A DNA stretch of 64,000 nucleotides, taken from assembly GCF_029227915.1 (NCBI RefSeq), contig NC_079877.1, positions 6,202,001 through 6,266,000 on the forward strand, given 5' to 3'. The notes below the pieces were generated by a model. The model did not search any database. It had not been told where the DNA came from and worked only from the letters and a program-made list of their open reading frames with translations. This document shows, piece after piece, positions 35,813 through 46,779 of the stretch. Source of the DNA: Hydractinia symbiolongicarpus (lineage: Eukaryota > Cnidaria > Hydrozoa > Anthoathecata > Hydractiniidae). The translations under genes were made by a program, and so were the position numbers. Within the stretch, counting starts at the first letter, position 1; each line of letters opens with the position of its first letter.

Positions 35813-36235
35813 CGGCCCGTATAGTCAAAAGTATACAAAGAAAGTACCCAGGGAGTAAACTCATTTCCCGAACGATTTTTTACATTATTTTTTTACCACT
35901 AAACGCATGAGGCTTGTAGTTTTCTAAAATATTTTCATATTTGATGGGACGCTGAATAAAAGAAGTTTAATCGCCGGCAAACGAAAATCCGCGATTTCCC
36001 GTAAATCCCGGACTCGGCCCGTATAGTCAAAAGTATACAAAGAAAGTACCCAGGGAGTAAACTCATTTCCCGAACGATATTTTATATTATTTTTTTACCA
36101 CTAAACGCATGAGACTTGTAGTTTTCAAAAATATCTTCATATTTGATGGGACGCTGAATAAAAGAAGTTTAATCGCCGGCAAACGAAAATCCGCGATTTC
36201 CCGTAAATCCCGGACTCGGCCCGTATAATCAAAAG
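35813..36235. repeat. 5-monomer HOR, copy 2 (two monomers)
   Basis: Only the two class A units of the period are repeated here. Differences from copy 1 are CGATATTTTATATT near 36075 and ACCAATAAACGC in copy 1 versus ACCACTAAACGC here. The CGTATAATC end (near 36224) is followed by class C in place of E. Confidence 0.7.
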
Positions 36236-36480
36236 TATACAAAGAAAGTACCCAGGGAGTAAACTCATTTCCAGAACGATTTTTTAAATTATTTTTTCAC
36301 CACTAAAACGCATAAGACTTGTAGTTTTTAAAAATGTTTTCATTTTTGATGAGACGCTGAATAAAAGAAGTTTAATCGCCGGCAAACGAAAACCTGCGAT
36401 TTTCCGTAAATCCCGGCTTGGCCCGTATAGTCAAAAGTATACAAAGAAAGTACCCAGGGAGTAAACTCATTTCCCGAAAG

Positions 36481-36507
36481 ATTTTTTAAATTATTTTTTC
36501 ACCACTA
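36481..36507. other. T-tract block of the monomer
   Basis: Two runs of six T, 12 bp apart, flank an AAATTA core. In class A units the core reads ATATTA and the second run is seven T. In class E units the core is lost and the block becomes almost pure T. This block is the most length-variable part of the monomer, with one-base gains and losses of T. Runs of A and T continue through positions 62-65 and 82-104. Such runs near helical spacing can curve DNA; that property is inferred and was not measured. Confidence 0.6.
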
Positions 36508-36529
36508 AAACGCATGAGACTTGTAGTTT

Positions 36530-36551
36530 TCAAAAATGTTTTCATTTTTGA
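36530..36551. other. 9-bp perfect inverted repeat in the monomer
   Basis: TCAAAAATG and its exact reverse complement CATTTTTGA are separated by TTTT. This would form a 9-bp stem with a 4-nt loop on either strand. It is intact in classes B, D and E. In class C, F and G units the left arm begins TTAAAA or has an extra A, and in class A two mismatches break it. It is therefore a property of some monomer classes and is not strictly conserved. No protein-binding function can be claimed from sequence alone. Confidence 0.65.
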
Positions 36552-36579
36552 TGAGACGCTGAATAAAAGAAGTTTAATC

Positions 36580-36645
36580 GCCGGCAAACGAAAACCCGCG
36601 ATTTCCCGTAAATCCCGGGCTTGGCCCGTATAGTCAAAAGTATAC
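36580..36645. other. Three 6-bp palindromes: GCCGGC, CCCGGG, GTATAC
   Basis: Within the reference unit, GCCGGC lies at 36580-36585, CCCGGG at 36614-36619 and GTATAC at 36640-36645. GTATAC is present in nearly every unit of the array; I saw only rare variants such as GTTTAC near 7080 and 9502 and GTACAC near 52035. GCCGGC is lost in class E (GCAGGA) and in GCTGGC variants. CCCGGG is present in the units with CCCGGGCTTGG and absent where the text is CCCGGACTCGG or CCCGGCTTGG. The sites therefore distinguish monomer classes. Confidence 0.75.
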
Positions 36646-37660
36646 AAAGGAAGTACCCAGGGAGTAAACTCATTTCTCGAACGATTTTTTATATTATTTT
36701 TTTACCACTAAACGCATGAGACTTGTAGTTTTCAAAAATATTTTCATATTTGATGGGACGCTGAATAAAAGAAGTTTAATCGCCGGCAAACGAAAATTCG
36801 CGATTTCCCGTAAATCCCGGACTCGGCCGTATAGTCAAAAGTATACAAAGAAGTACCCAGGGAGTAAACTCATTTCCCGAACGATTTTTTAAATTATTTT
36901 TTCACCACTAAAACGCATGAGACTTGTAGTTTTCAAAAATGTTTTCATTTTTGATGAGACGCTTAATGAAAGAGGTTTAATCGCCGGCAAACGAAATCCC
37001 GCGTTTTTCCGTAAATCCGGGATTTGGCCCGTATAGTCGAATGTATACAAAGAAAGTACCCAGGGAGTAAACTCATTTCCCGAACGATTTTTTAAATTTT
37101 TTTTTCACCACTAATACGCATGAGACTTGTAGTTTTCAAAAATGTTTTCATTTTTGATGAGACGCTTAATGAAAGAGATTTAATCGCAGGAAAACGAAAT
37201 CCCGCGTTTTTCCGTAAATCCGGGGCTTGGCCCGTATAGTCGAATGTATACAAAGAAAATACCCAGGGAGTAAACTCATTTCCCGAACGATTTTTTAAAT
37301 TTTTTTTTCACCACTAAAACGCATGAGACTTGTAGTTTTCAAAATTGTTTTCATTTTTGATGAGACGCTCAATGAAAGAGATTTAATCGCCGGAAAACGA
37401 AAACCCGCGATTTCCCTTAAATCCCGGGCTTGGCCCGTATAGTCGAATGTATACAAAGAAAGTACCCTGTGAGTAAACTCATTTCCAGAACGATTTTTTA
37501 AATTATTTTTTCACCACTAAAACGCATGAGACTTGTAGTTTTAAAAAATGTTTTTATTTTTGATGAGACGCTGAATAAAAGAAGTTTAATCGCCGGCAAA
37601 CGAAAACCCGCGATTTCCCGTAAATCCCGGGCTTGGCACGTATAGTCGAATGTATACAAA

Positions 37661-37863
37661 GAAAGTACCCTGTGAGTAAACTCATTTCCAGAACGATTTT
37701 TTAAATTATTTTTTCACCACTAAAGCCCATGAGACTTGTAGTTTTTAAAAATGTTTTCATTTTTGATGAGACGCTGAATAAAAGAAGTTTAATCGCCGGC
37801 AAACGAAAACCCGCGATTTCCCGTAAATCCCGGGCTTGGCCCGTATAGTCAAAAGTATACAAA
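37661..37863 (+). repeat. Class F monomer example (203 bp)
   Basis: Class F is C-like (ACCCTGTGAG, TTTCCAGAACG, TTTTTAAAAATG) but reads CACTAAAGCCCATGAGAC in place of CACTAAAACGCATAAGAC, which removes one CpG. A relative with AAAGCGCATGAG occurs near 21115, 34481, 38125 and 43395. Class F units usually follow a class G unit. Confidence 0.8.
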
Positions 37864-39897
37864 GAAAGTACCCAGGTAGTAAACTCATTTCCCGAACGAT
37901 TTTTTATATTATTTTTTTACCACTAAACGCATGAGACTTGTAGTTTTCAAAAATATTTTCATATTTGATGGGACGCTGAATAAAAGAAGTTTAATCGCCG
38001 GCAAACGAAAACCCGCGATTTCCCGTAAATCCCGGGCTTGGCACGTATAGTCGAATGAATACAAAGAAAGTACCCTGTGAGTAAACTCATTTCCAGAACG
38101 ATTTTTTAAATTATTTTTTCACCACTAAAGCGCATGAGACTTGTAGTTTTTAAAAATGTTTTCATTTTTGATGAGACGCTGAATAAAAGAAGTTTAATCG
38201 CCGGCAAACGAAAACCCGCGATTTCCCGTAAATCCCGGGCTTGGCCCGTATAGTCAAAAGTATACAAAGAAAGTACCCAGGGAGTAAACTCATTTCCCGA
38301 ACGATTTTTTAAATTACTTTTTCACCACTAAAACGCATGAGACTTGTAGTTTTTAAAAATGTTTTCATTTTTGATGAGACGCTGAATAAAAGAAGTTCAA
38401 TCGCCGGCAAACGAAAACCTGCGATTTCCCGTAAATCCTGGACTCGGCCCGTATAGTCAAAAGTATACAAAGAAAGTACCCAGGGAGTAAACTCATTTCC
38501 CGAACGATTTTTTACATTATTTTTTTACCACTAAACGCATGAGGCTTGTAGTTTTCTAAAATATTTTCATATTTGATGGGACGCTGAATAAAAGAAGTTT
38601 AATCGCCGGCAAACGAAAATCCGCGATTTCCCGTAAATCCCGGACTCGGCCCGTATAGTCAAAAGTATACAAAGAAAGTACCCAGGGAGTAAACTCATTT
38701 CCCGAACGATTTTTTATATTATTTTTTTACCACTAAACGCATGAGACTTGTAGTTTTCAAAAATATCTTCATATTTGATGGGACGCTGAATAAAAAAAGT
38801 TTAATCGCCGGCAAACGAAAATCTGCGATTTCCCGTAAATCCCGGACTCGGCCCGTATAATCAAAAGTATACAAAGAAAGTACCCAGGGAGTAAACTCAT
38901 TTCCCGAACGATTTTTTAAATTATTTTTTCACCACTAAAACGCATGAGACTTGTAGTTTTTAAGAATGTTTTCATTTTTGATGAGACGCTGAATAAAAGC
39001 AGTTTAATCGCCGGCAAACTAAAACCCGCGATTTCCCGTAAATCCCGGGCTTGGCACGTATAGTCGCATGTATACAAAGAAAGTACACTGTGAGTAAACT
39101 CATTTCCAGAACGATTTTTTAAATTATTTTTTCACCACTAAAACGCATAAGACTTGTAGTTTTTAAAAATGTTTTCATTTTTGATGAGACGCTGAATAAA
39201 GGAAGTTTAATCGCCGGCAAACGAAAACCTGCGATTTCCCGTAAATCCCGGCTTGGCCCGTAGAGTCAAAAGTATACAAAGAAAGTACCTAGGGAGTAAA
39301 CTCATTTCCCGAAAGATTTTTTAAATTATTTTTTCACCACTAAAACGCATGAGACTTGTAGTTTTCAAAAATGTTTTCATTTTTGATGAGACGCTGAATA
39401 AAAGAAGTTTAATCGCCGGCAAACGAAAACCCGCGATTTCCCGTAAATCCCGGGCTTGGCCCGTATAGTCAAAAGTATACAAAGGAAGTACCCAGGGAGT
39501 AAACTCATTTCCCGAACGATTTTTTATATTATTTTTTTACCACTAAACGCATGAGACTTGTAGTTTTCAAAAATATTTTCATATTTGATGGGACGCTGAA
39601 TAAAAGAAGTTTAATCGCCGGCAAACGAAAATTCCCGATTTCCCGTAAATCCCGGACTCGGCCCGTATAGTTAAAAGTATACAAGGAAAGTACCCAGGGA
39701 GTAAACTCATTTCCCGAACGATTTTTTAAAATACTTTTTCACCACTAAAACGCATGAGACTTGTAGTTTTTAAAAATGTTTTCATTTTTGATGAGACGCT
39801 GCATAAAAGAAGTTCAATCGCCGGCAAACGAAAACCTGCGATTTCCCGTAAAACCTGGACTCGGCCCGTATAGTCAAAAGTATACAAAGAAAGTACC
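37864..39897. repeat. About ten monomers; 38.04-38.88 kb copies 34.4-35.2 kb
   Basis: A class A unit with CCCAGGTAGTAAAC and a 3' part ending CTTGGCACG leads into the AAAGCGCATGAG unit, the GTTCAATCGCC unit (38394), the TTACATTATT class A unit (38513) and the AATATCTTCAT class A unit. The spacing to 34.75 kb is 3645 bp, or 18 monomers. Then follow B, C, the CCGAAAGATT unit, A with AAAATTCCCG, and another GTTCAATCGCC-type unit with TTTAAAATACTTTTTC and CGCTGCATAAAAG. Confidence 0.7.
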
Positions 39898-40495
39898 CAG
39901 GGAGTAAACTCATTTCCCGAACGATTTTTTAAATTATTTTTTCACCACTAAAACGCATGAGACTTGTAGTTTTCAAAAATGTTTTCATTTTTGATGAGAC
40001 GCTTAATGAAAGAGATTTAATCGCAGGAAAACGAAATCCCGCGTTTTCCCGTAAATCCGGGGCTTGGCCCGTATAGTCGAATGTATACAAAGAAAGTACC
40101 CAGGGAGTAAACTCATTTCCCGAACGATTTTTTAAATTTTTTTTTCACCACTAAAACGCATGAGACTTGTAGTTTTCAAAAATGTTTTCATTTTTGATGA
40201 GACGCTTAATGAAAGAGGTTTAATCGCCGTAAAACGAAAACCCGCGATTTTCCGTAAATCCCGGGCTTGGCCCGAATAGTCGAATGTATACAAAGAAAGT
40301 ACCCTGTGAGTAAACTCATTTCCAGAACGATTTTTTAAATTATTTTTTCACCACTAAAACGCATAAGACTTGTAGTTTTTAAAAATGTTTTCATTTTTGA
40401 TGAGACGCTGAATAAAAGAAGTTAAATCGCCGGCAAAAGAAAATCCGCGATTTCCCGTAAATCCCGGCTTGGCCGTATAGTCAAAAGTATACAAA

Positions 40496-40698
40496 GAAAG
40501 TACCCAGGGAGTAAACTCATTTCCCGAACGATTTTTTAAATTATTTTTTCACCACTAAAACGCATGAGACTTGTAGTTTTAAAAAATGTTTTTATTTTTG
40601 ATGAGACGCTGAATAAAAGAAGTTTAATCGCCGGCAAACGAAAACCCGCGATTTCCCGTAAATCCCGGGCTTGGCACGTATAGTCGAATGTATACAAA
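40496..40698 (+). repeat. Class G monomer, first of an identical pair
   Basis: Class G has GTTTTAAAAAATG and TTTTTATTTTTGATG in the middle and the 3' end CTTGGCACGTATAGTCGAATG. Compared by eye, this unit and the next one show no difference over 203 bp. A tandem duplication of a single monomer is rare here, since class G is elsewhere followed by class F. Confidence 0.8.
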
Positions 40699-40901
40699 GA
40701 AAGTACCCAGGGAGTAAACTCATTTCCCGAACGATTTTTTAAATTATTTTTTCACCACTAAAACGCATGAGACTTGTAGTTTTAAAAAATGTTTTTATTT
40801 TTGATGAGACGCTGAATAAAAGAAGTTTAATCGCCGGCAAACGAAAACCCGCGATTTCCCGTAAATCCCGGGCTTGGCACGTATAGTCGAATGTATACAA
40901 A
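40699..40901 (+). repeat. Class G monomer, second of an identical pair
   Basis: This is the duplicate of the preceding unit, followed by a class F unit beginning ACCCTGTGAG as expected. The extra monomer accounts for the change of spacing between the 40-42 kb block and its relative at 47-49 kb, from about 6887 to 6684 bp. Confidence 0.8.
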
Positions 40902-43900
40902 GAAAGTACCCTGTGAGTAAACTCATTTCCAGAACGATTTTTTAAATTATTTTTTCACCACTAAAGCCCATGAGACTTGTAGTTTTTAAAAATGTTTTCA
41001 TTTTTGATGAGACGCTGAATAAAAGAAGTTTAATCGCCGGCAAATGAAAACCCGCGATTTTCTGTAAATCCCGGGCTCGGCCCGTATAGTCAAAAGTATA
41101 CAAAGAAAGTACCCAGGTAGTAAACTCATTTCCCGAACGATTTTTTGCATTATTTTTTACCACTAAACGCATGAGACTTGTAGTTTTCAAAAATATTTTC
41201 ATATTTGATGGGACGCTGAATAAAAGAAGTTTAATCGCCGGAAAACGAAAATCCGCGATTTCCCGTAAATCCCGGACTCGGCCCGTATAGTCAAAAGTAT
41301 ACAAAGAAAGTACCCAGGGAGTAAACTCATTTCCCGAACGATTTTTTAAATTCTTTTTTCACCACTAAAACGCATGAGACTTGTTGTTTTCAAAAATGTT
41401 TTCATTTTTGATGAGACGCTGAATAAAAGAAGTTTAATCGCCGGCAAACGAAAACCCGCGATTTGCCGTAAATCCCGGGCTTGGCCCGTATAGTCAAAAG
41501 TATACAAAGAAAGTACCTAGGGAGTAAACTCATTTCCCGAACGATTTTTTAAATTATTTTTTCACCACTAAAACGCATGAGACTTGTAGTTTTCAAAAAT
41601 GTTTTCGTTTTTGATGAGACGCTTAATGAAAGAGGTTTAATCGCCGGCAAACGAAATCCCGCGTGTTCCCGTAAATCCGGGGTTTGGCCCGTATAGTCGA
41701 ATGTATACAAAGAAAGTACCCAGGGAGTAAACTCATTTCCCGAACGATTTTTTATATTATTTTTTTACCACTAAACGCATGAGACTTGTAGTTTTCAAAA
41801 ATATTTTCATATTTGATGGGACGCTGAATAAAAGAAGTTTAATCGCCGGCAAACGAAAACCCGCGATTTCCCTTTAATCCCGGACTCGGCCCGTATAGTC
41901 AAAAGTATACAAAGAAAGTACCCAGGGAGTAAACTCATTTCCCGAACGATTTTTTAAATTATTTTTTCACCACTAAAACGCATGAGACTTGTAGTTTTCA
42001 AAAATGTTTTCATTTTTGATGAGACGCTTAATGAAAGAGGTTTAATCGCCGGCAAACGAAATCCCGCGTTTTCCCGTAAATCCGGGGTTTGGCCCGTATA
42101 GTCGAATGTATACAAACAAAGTACCCAGGGAGTAAACTCATTTCCCGAACGATTTTTTAAATTTTTTTTTCACCACTAATACGTATGAGAATTGTAGTTT
42201 TCAAAAATGTTTTCATTTTTGATGAGACGCTTAATGAAAGAGGCTTAATCGCCGGAAAACGAAAACCCGCGATTTCCCGTAAATCCCGGGCTTGGCCCGT
42301 ATAGTCGAATGTATACAAAGAAAGTACCCTGTGAGTAAACTCATTTCCAGAACGATTTTTTAAATTATTTTTTCACCACTAAAACGCATAAGACTTGTAG
42401 TTTTTAAAAATGTTTTCATTTTTGATGAGACGCTGAATAAAAGAAGTTTAATCGCCGGCAAACGAAAACCCGCGATTTCCCGTAAATCCCGGCTTGGCCC
42501 GTATAGTCAAAAGTATACAAAGAAAGTACCCAGGGAGTAAACTCATTTCCCGAACGATTTTTTAAATTATTTTTTCACCACTAAAACGCATGAGACTTGT
42601 AGTTTTAAAAAATGTTTTTATTTTTGATGAGACGCTGAATAAAAGAAGTTTAATCGCCGGCAAACGAAAACCCGCGATTTCCCGCAAATCCCGGACTCGG
42701 CCCGTATAGTCAAAAGTATACAAAGAAAGTACCCAGGGAGTAAACTCATTTCCCGAACGATTTTTTAAATTATTTTTTCACCACTAAAACGCATGAGACT
42801 TGTAGTTTTAAAAAATGTTTTTATTTTTGATGAGACGCTGAATAAAAGAAGTTTAATCGCCGGCAAACGAAAACCCGCGATTTCCCGTAAATTCCGGGCT
42901 TGGCACGTATAGTCGAATGTATACAAAGAAAGTACCCTGTGAGTAAACTCATTTCCAAAACGATTTTTTAAATTATTTTTTCACCACTAAAGCCCATGAG
43001 ACTTGTAGTTTTTAAAAATGTTTTCATTTTTGATGAGACGCTGAATAAAAGAAGTTTAATCGCCGGCAAACGAAAACCCGCGATTTCCCGTAAATCCCGG
43101 CTTGGCCCGTATAGTCAAAAGTAAACAAAGAAAGTATCCAGGCAGTAAACTCATTTCCCGAACGATTTTTTAAATTATTTTTTCACCACTAAAACGCATG
43201 AGACTTGTAGTTTTCAAAAATGTTTTCATTTTTGATGAGACGCTGAATAAAAGAATTTTAATCGCCGGCAAACGAAAACCCGCGATTTCCCGTAAATCCC
43301 GGGCTTGGCACGTATAGTCGAATGTATACAAAGAAAGTACCCTGTGAGTAAACTCATTTCCAGAACGATTTTTTAAATCATTTTTTCACCACTAAAGCGC
43401 ATGAGACTTGTAGTTTTTAAAAATGTTTTCATTTTTGATGAGACGCTGAATAAAAGAAGTTTAATCGCCGGCAAACGAAAACCCGCGATTTCCCGTAAAT
43501 CCCGGGCTTGGCCCGTATAGTCAAAAGTATACAAAGAAAGTACCCAGGGAGTAAACTCATTTCCCGAACGATTTTTTAAATTACTTTTTCACCACTAAAA
43601 CGCATGACACTTGTAGTTTTTAAAAATGTTTTCATTTTTGATGAGACGCTGAATAAAAGAAGTTCAATCGCCGGCAAACGAAAACCTGCGATTTCCCGTA
43701 AATCTTGGACTCGGCCCGTATAGTCAAAAGTATACAAAGAAAGTACCCAGGGAGTAAACTCATTTCCCGAACGATTTTTTACATTATTTTTTACCACTAA
43801 ACGCATGAGGCTTGTAGTTTTCAAAAAGGTTTTCATTTTTGATGAGACGCTGAATAAAAGAAGTTTAATCGCCGGCAAACGAAAACCCGCGATTTGCCGT

Positions 43901-43974
43901 AAATCCCGGGCTTGGCCCGTATAGTCGAAAGTATACAAAGAAAGTACCCAGGGAGTAAACTCATTTCCAGAACG

Positions 43975-44282
43975 ATTTTTTAAATTATTTTTTCACCACT
44001 AAAACGCATAAGACTTGTAGTTTTTAAAAATGTTTTCATTTTTGATAAGACGCTGAATGAAAGAGGTTTAATCGCCGGAAAACGAAAACCCGCGATTTCC
44101 CGTAAATCCCGGGCTTGGCCCGTATAGTCGAATGTATACAAAGAAAGTACCCTGTGAGTAAACTCATTTCCAGAACGATTTTTTAAATTATTTTTTCACC
44201 ACTAAAACGCATAAGACTTGTAGTTTTTAAAAATGTCTTCATTTTTGATGAGACCCTGAATAAAAGAAGTTTAATCGCCGGC
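43975..44282. repeat. Satellite monomers joining two blocks
   Basis: A C-like unit with TTTTTGATAAGACGCTGAATGAAAGAGG joined to a GCCGGAAAACG 3' part is followed by the start of a class C unit with GAGACCCTGAATAAAAG and AATGTCTTCATT. No non-satellite sequence is present. Confidence 0.65.
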
Positions 44283-44888
44283 AAAAGAAAACCTGCGATT
44301 TCCCGTAAATCCCGGCTTGGCCGTATAGTCAAAAGTATACAAAGAAAGTACCCAGGGAGTAAACTCATTTCCCGAACGATTTTTAAATTATTTTTTCACC
44401 ACTAAAACGCATGAGACTTGTAGTTTTAAAAAATGTTTTTATTTTTGATGAGACGCTGAATAAAAGAAGTTTAATCGCCGGCAAACGAAAACCCGAGATT
44501 TCCCGTAAATCCCGGGCTTGGCACGTATAGTCGAATGTATACAAAGAAAGTTACCCTGTGAGTAAACTCATTTCCAGAACGATTTTTTAAATTATTTTTT
44601 CACCACTAAAGCCCATGAGACTTGTAGTTTTTAAAAATGTTTTCATTTTTGATGAGACGCTGAATAAAAGAAGTTTAATCGCCGGCAAACGAAAACCCGC
44701 GATTTCCCGTAAATCCCGGGCTTGGCCCGTATAGTCAAAAGTATACAAAGAAAGTACCCAGGTAGTAAACTCATTTCCCGAACGATTTTTTATATTATTT
44801 TTTTACCACTAAACGCATGAGACTTGTAGTTTTCAAAAATATTTTCATATTTAATGGGACGCTGAATAAAAGAAGTTTAATCGCCGGC
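44283..44888. repeat. 3-monomer HOR, copy 1
   Basis: Period 606 bp. Marks are GCAAAAGAAAACCTGCG, CCCGAGATTTCCC, GAAAGTTACCCTG with an inserted T (44549) and CATATTTAATGGG (44847). The monomers are the 3' part of C, G, F, and the class A 5' part. Confidence 0.8.
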
Positions 44889-45494
44889 AAAAGAAAACCT
44901 GCGATTTCCCGTAAATCCCGGCTTGGCCGTATAGTCAAAAGTATACAAAGAAAGTACCCAGGGAGTAAACTCATTTCCCGAACGATTTTTAAATTATTTT
45001 TTCACCACTAAAACGCATGAGACTTGTAGTTTTAAAAAATGTTTTTATTTTTGATGAGACGCTGAATAAAAGAAGTTTAATCGCCGGCAAACGAAAACCC
45101 GAGATTTCCCGTAAATCCCGGGCTTGGCACGTATAGTCGAATGTATACAAAGAAAGTTACCCTGTGAGTAAACTCATTTCCAGAACGATTTTTTAAATTA
45201 TTTTTTCACCACTAAAGCCCATGAGACTTGTAGTTTTTAAAAATGTTTTCATTTTTGATGAGACGCTGAATAAAAGAAGTTTAATCGCCGGCAAACGAAA
45301 ACCCGCGATTTCCCGTAAATCCCGGGCTTGGCCCGTATAGTCAAAAGTATACAAAGAAAGTACCCAGGTAGTAAACTCATTTCCCGAACGATTTTTTATA
45401 TTATTTTTTTACCACTAAACGCATGAGACTTGTAGTTTTCAAAAATATTTTCATATTTAATGGGACGCTGAATAAAAGAAGTTTAATCGCCGGC
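44889..45494. repeat. 3-monomer HOR, copy 2
   Basis: The same order and variants recur at +606 bp: GAAAGTTACCC at 45155 and CATATTTAATGGG at 45453. At the start, a class A 5' half (unit from 44751) is joined to the class C 3' part with GCAAAAGAAAACC, the expected junction of a tandem duplication. Confidence 0.8.
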
Positions 45495-45688
45495 AAACGA
45501 AAATCCGCGATTTCCCGTAAATCCCGGACTCGGCCCGTATAGTCAAAAGTATACAAAGAAAGTACCCTGTGAGTAAACTCATTTCCCGAACGATTTTTTA
45601 AATTATTTTTTCACCACTAAAACGCATGAGACTTGTTGTTTTCAAAAATGTTTTCATTTTTGATGAGACGCTGAATAAAAGAAGTTTA

Positions 45689-46297
45689 ATCGCCGGCAAA
45701 CGAAAACCCGAGATTTCCCGTAAATCCCGGGCTTGGCACGTATAGTCGAATGTATACAAAGAAAGTTACCCTGTGAGTAAACTCATTTCCAGAACGATTT
45801 TTTAAATTATTTTTTCACCACTAAAGCCCATGAGACTTGTAGTTTTTAAAAATGTTTTCATTTTTGATGAGACGCTGAATAAAAGAAGTTTAATCGCCGG
45901 CAAACGAAAACCCGCGATTTCCCGTAAATCCCGGGCTTGGCCCGTATAGTCAAAAGTATACAAAGAAAGTACCCAGGTAGTAAACTCATTTCCCGAACGA
46001 TTTTTTATATTATTTTTTTACCACTAAACGCATGAGACTTGTAGTTTTCAAAAATATTTTCATATTTAATGGGACGCTGAATAAAAGAAGTTTAATCGCC
46101 GGCAAACGAAAATCCGCGATTTCCCGTAAATCCCGGACTCGGCCCGTATAGTCAAAAGTATACAAAGAAAGTACCCTGTGAGTAAACTCATTTCCCGAAC
46201 GATTTTTTAAATTATTTTTTCACCACTAAAACGCATGAGACTTGTTGTTTTCAAAAATGTTTTCATTTTTGATGAGACGCTGAATAAAAGAAGTTTA
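45689..46297. repeat. 3-monomer HOR, copy 3
   Basis: GAAAGTTACCC at 45764 and CATATTTAATGGG at 46062 lie 609 bp after those of copy 2. This third copy starts later in the unit: the stretch 45495-45688 is the end of class A plus a B-type unit with GACTTGTTGTTTTC, which recurs at the end of this copy (46104-46297). A second, shifted duplication event is needed to explain the order. Confidence 0.75.
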
Positions 46298-46779
46298 ATC
46301 GCCGGCAAACGAAAACCCGCGATTTGCCGTAAATCCCGGGCTTGGCCCGTATAGTCAAAAGTATACAAAGAAAGTACCCAGGGAGTAAACTCATTTCCAG
46401 AACGATTTTTTAAATTATTTTTTCACCACTAAAACGCATAAGACTTGTAGTTTTTAAAAATGTTTTCATTTTTGATGAGACGCTGAATAAAAGAAGTTTA
46501 ATCGCCGGCAAACGAAAATCCGCGATTTCCCGTAAATCCCGGGCTTGGCCCGTATAGTCAAAAGTATACAAAGGAAGTACCCAGGGAGTAAACTCATTTC
46601 CCGAACGATTTTTTATATTATTTTTTTACCACTAAACGCATGAGACTTGTAGTTTTCAAAAATATTTTCATATTTGATGGGACGCTGAATAAAAGAAGTT
46701 TAATCGCCGGCAAACGAAAATCCGCGATTTCCCGTAAATCCCGGACTCGGCCCGTATAGTCAAATGTATACAAAGAAAG
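46298..46779. repeat. Satellite monomers joining two blocks
   Basis: These are the end of a GCCGTAAATCCC unit, a class C unit with AAAATCCGCG, and a class A unit ending CAAATGTATAC. The last leads into the 13-monomer block. Nothing else is present. Confidence 0.65.

Larger units (their letters stand above)
36446..36648 (+). repeat. Reference satellite monomer (203 bp)
   Basis: This unit differs from my hand-made consensus at one place (GAAAGATT instead of GAACGATT). Taking its first base as position 1: 1-30 is a mixed-composition leader; 31-60 carries the T-rich block; 61-80 holds the conserved CGCATGAGACTTGTAG word; 85-106 is an inverted repeat; 107-130 includes GACGCTGAATAAAAG; 131-185 is the GC-richer part with GCCGGC, CCGCG and CCCGGG; 186-203 ends with GTATACAAA. 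Twelve CpG sites occur in the consensus, against about 7.3 expected from its base composition. The start point is arbitrary, since the repeat is circularly permutable. It is a useful query for naming the family. Confidence 0.9.
36236..37863. repeat. Eight-monomer block related to 23.3-24.9 kb
   Basis: The order is C, a CCGAAAGATT unit (the reference monomer), A with AAAATTCGCG, D entered through ACAAAGAAGTACCC (36847), E, a CGCTCAATGAAAGAG unit, G and F. The spacing to the 23.9 kb block is 12962 bp, or 64 monomers. The class C unit with GAGACCCTG that lies between the CGCTCAATG and G units elsewhere is missing here. Confidence 0.7.
39898..43974. repeat. 20-monomer block related to 46.8-49.4 kb
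   Basis: CCCGAATAGTCGAATG at 40271 and GACTTGTTGTTTTC at 41376 have partners at 47158 and 48060, spacings of 6887 and 6684 bp. The difference is the extra class G monomer at 40699-40901. The block also holds D/E pairs, a CACTAATACGTATGAGAATTG unit (42175), and two G units in a row at 42.5-42.9 kb, the first ending CCGCAAATCCCGGACTCGG. The right part (43.3-43.9 kb) resembles 34.4-35.0 kb, with TAAATCATTTTTTC and GTTCAATCGCC. Confidence 0.65.

Noticed and set aside
36481-36499. T-runs as rho-independent terminators or poly(A) signals
   Set aside because: No GC-rich stem precedes the T-runs, no genes are present, and the block occurs in every unit.
36635-36648. TATAGT / GTATAC words as promoter boxes
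   Set aside because: They occur in nearly every unit, with no partner element or downstream gene. Low-level satellite transcription is possible but not supported by sequence.
44817-45011. Plus-strand frame rich in Lys and Arg, similar in several places (54854, 58504, 61545, 62962)
   Set aside because: The basic composition follows from AAA/AGA-rich satellite DNA. The reading spans a hybrid monomer boundary and shows no conservation beyond that of the DNA.
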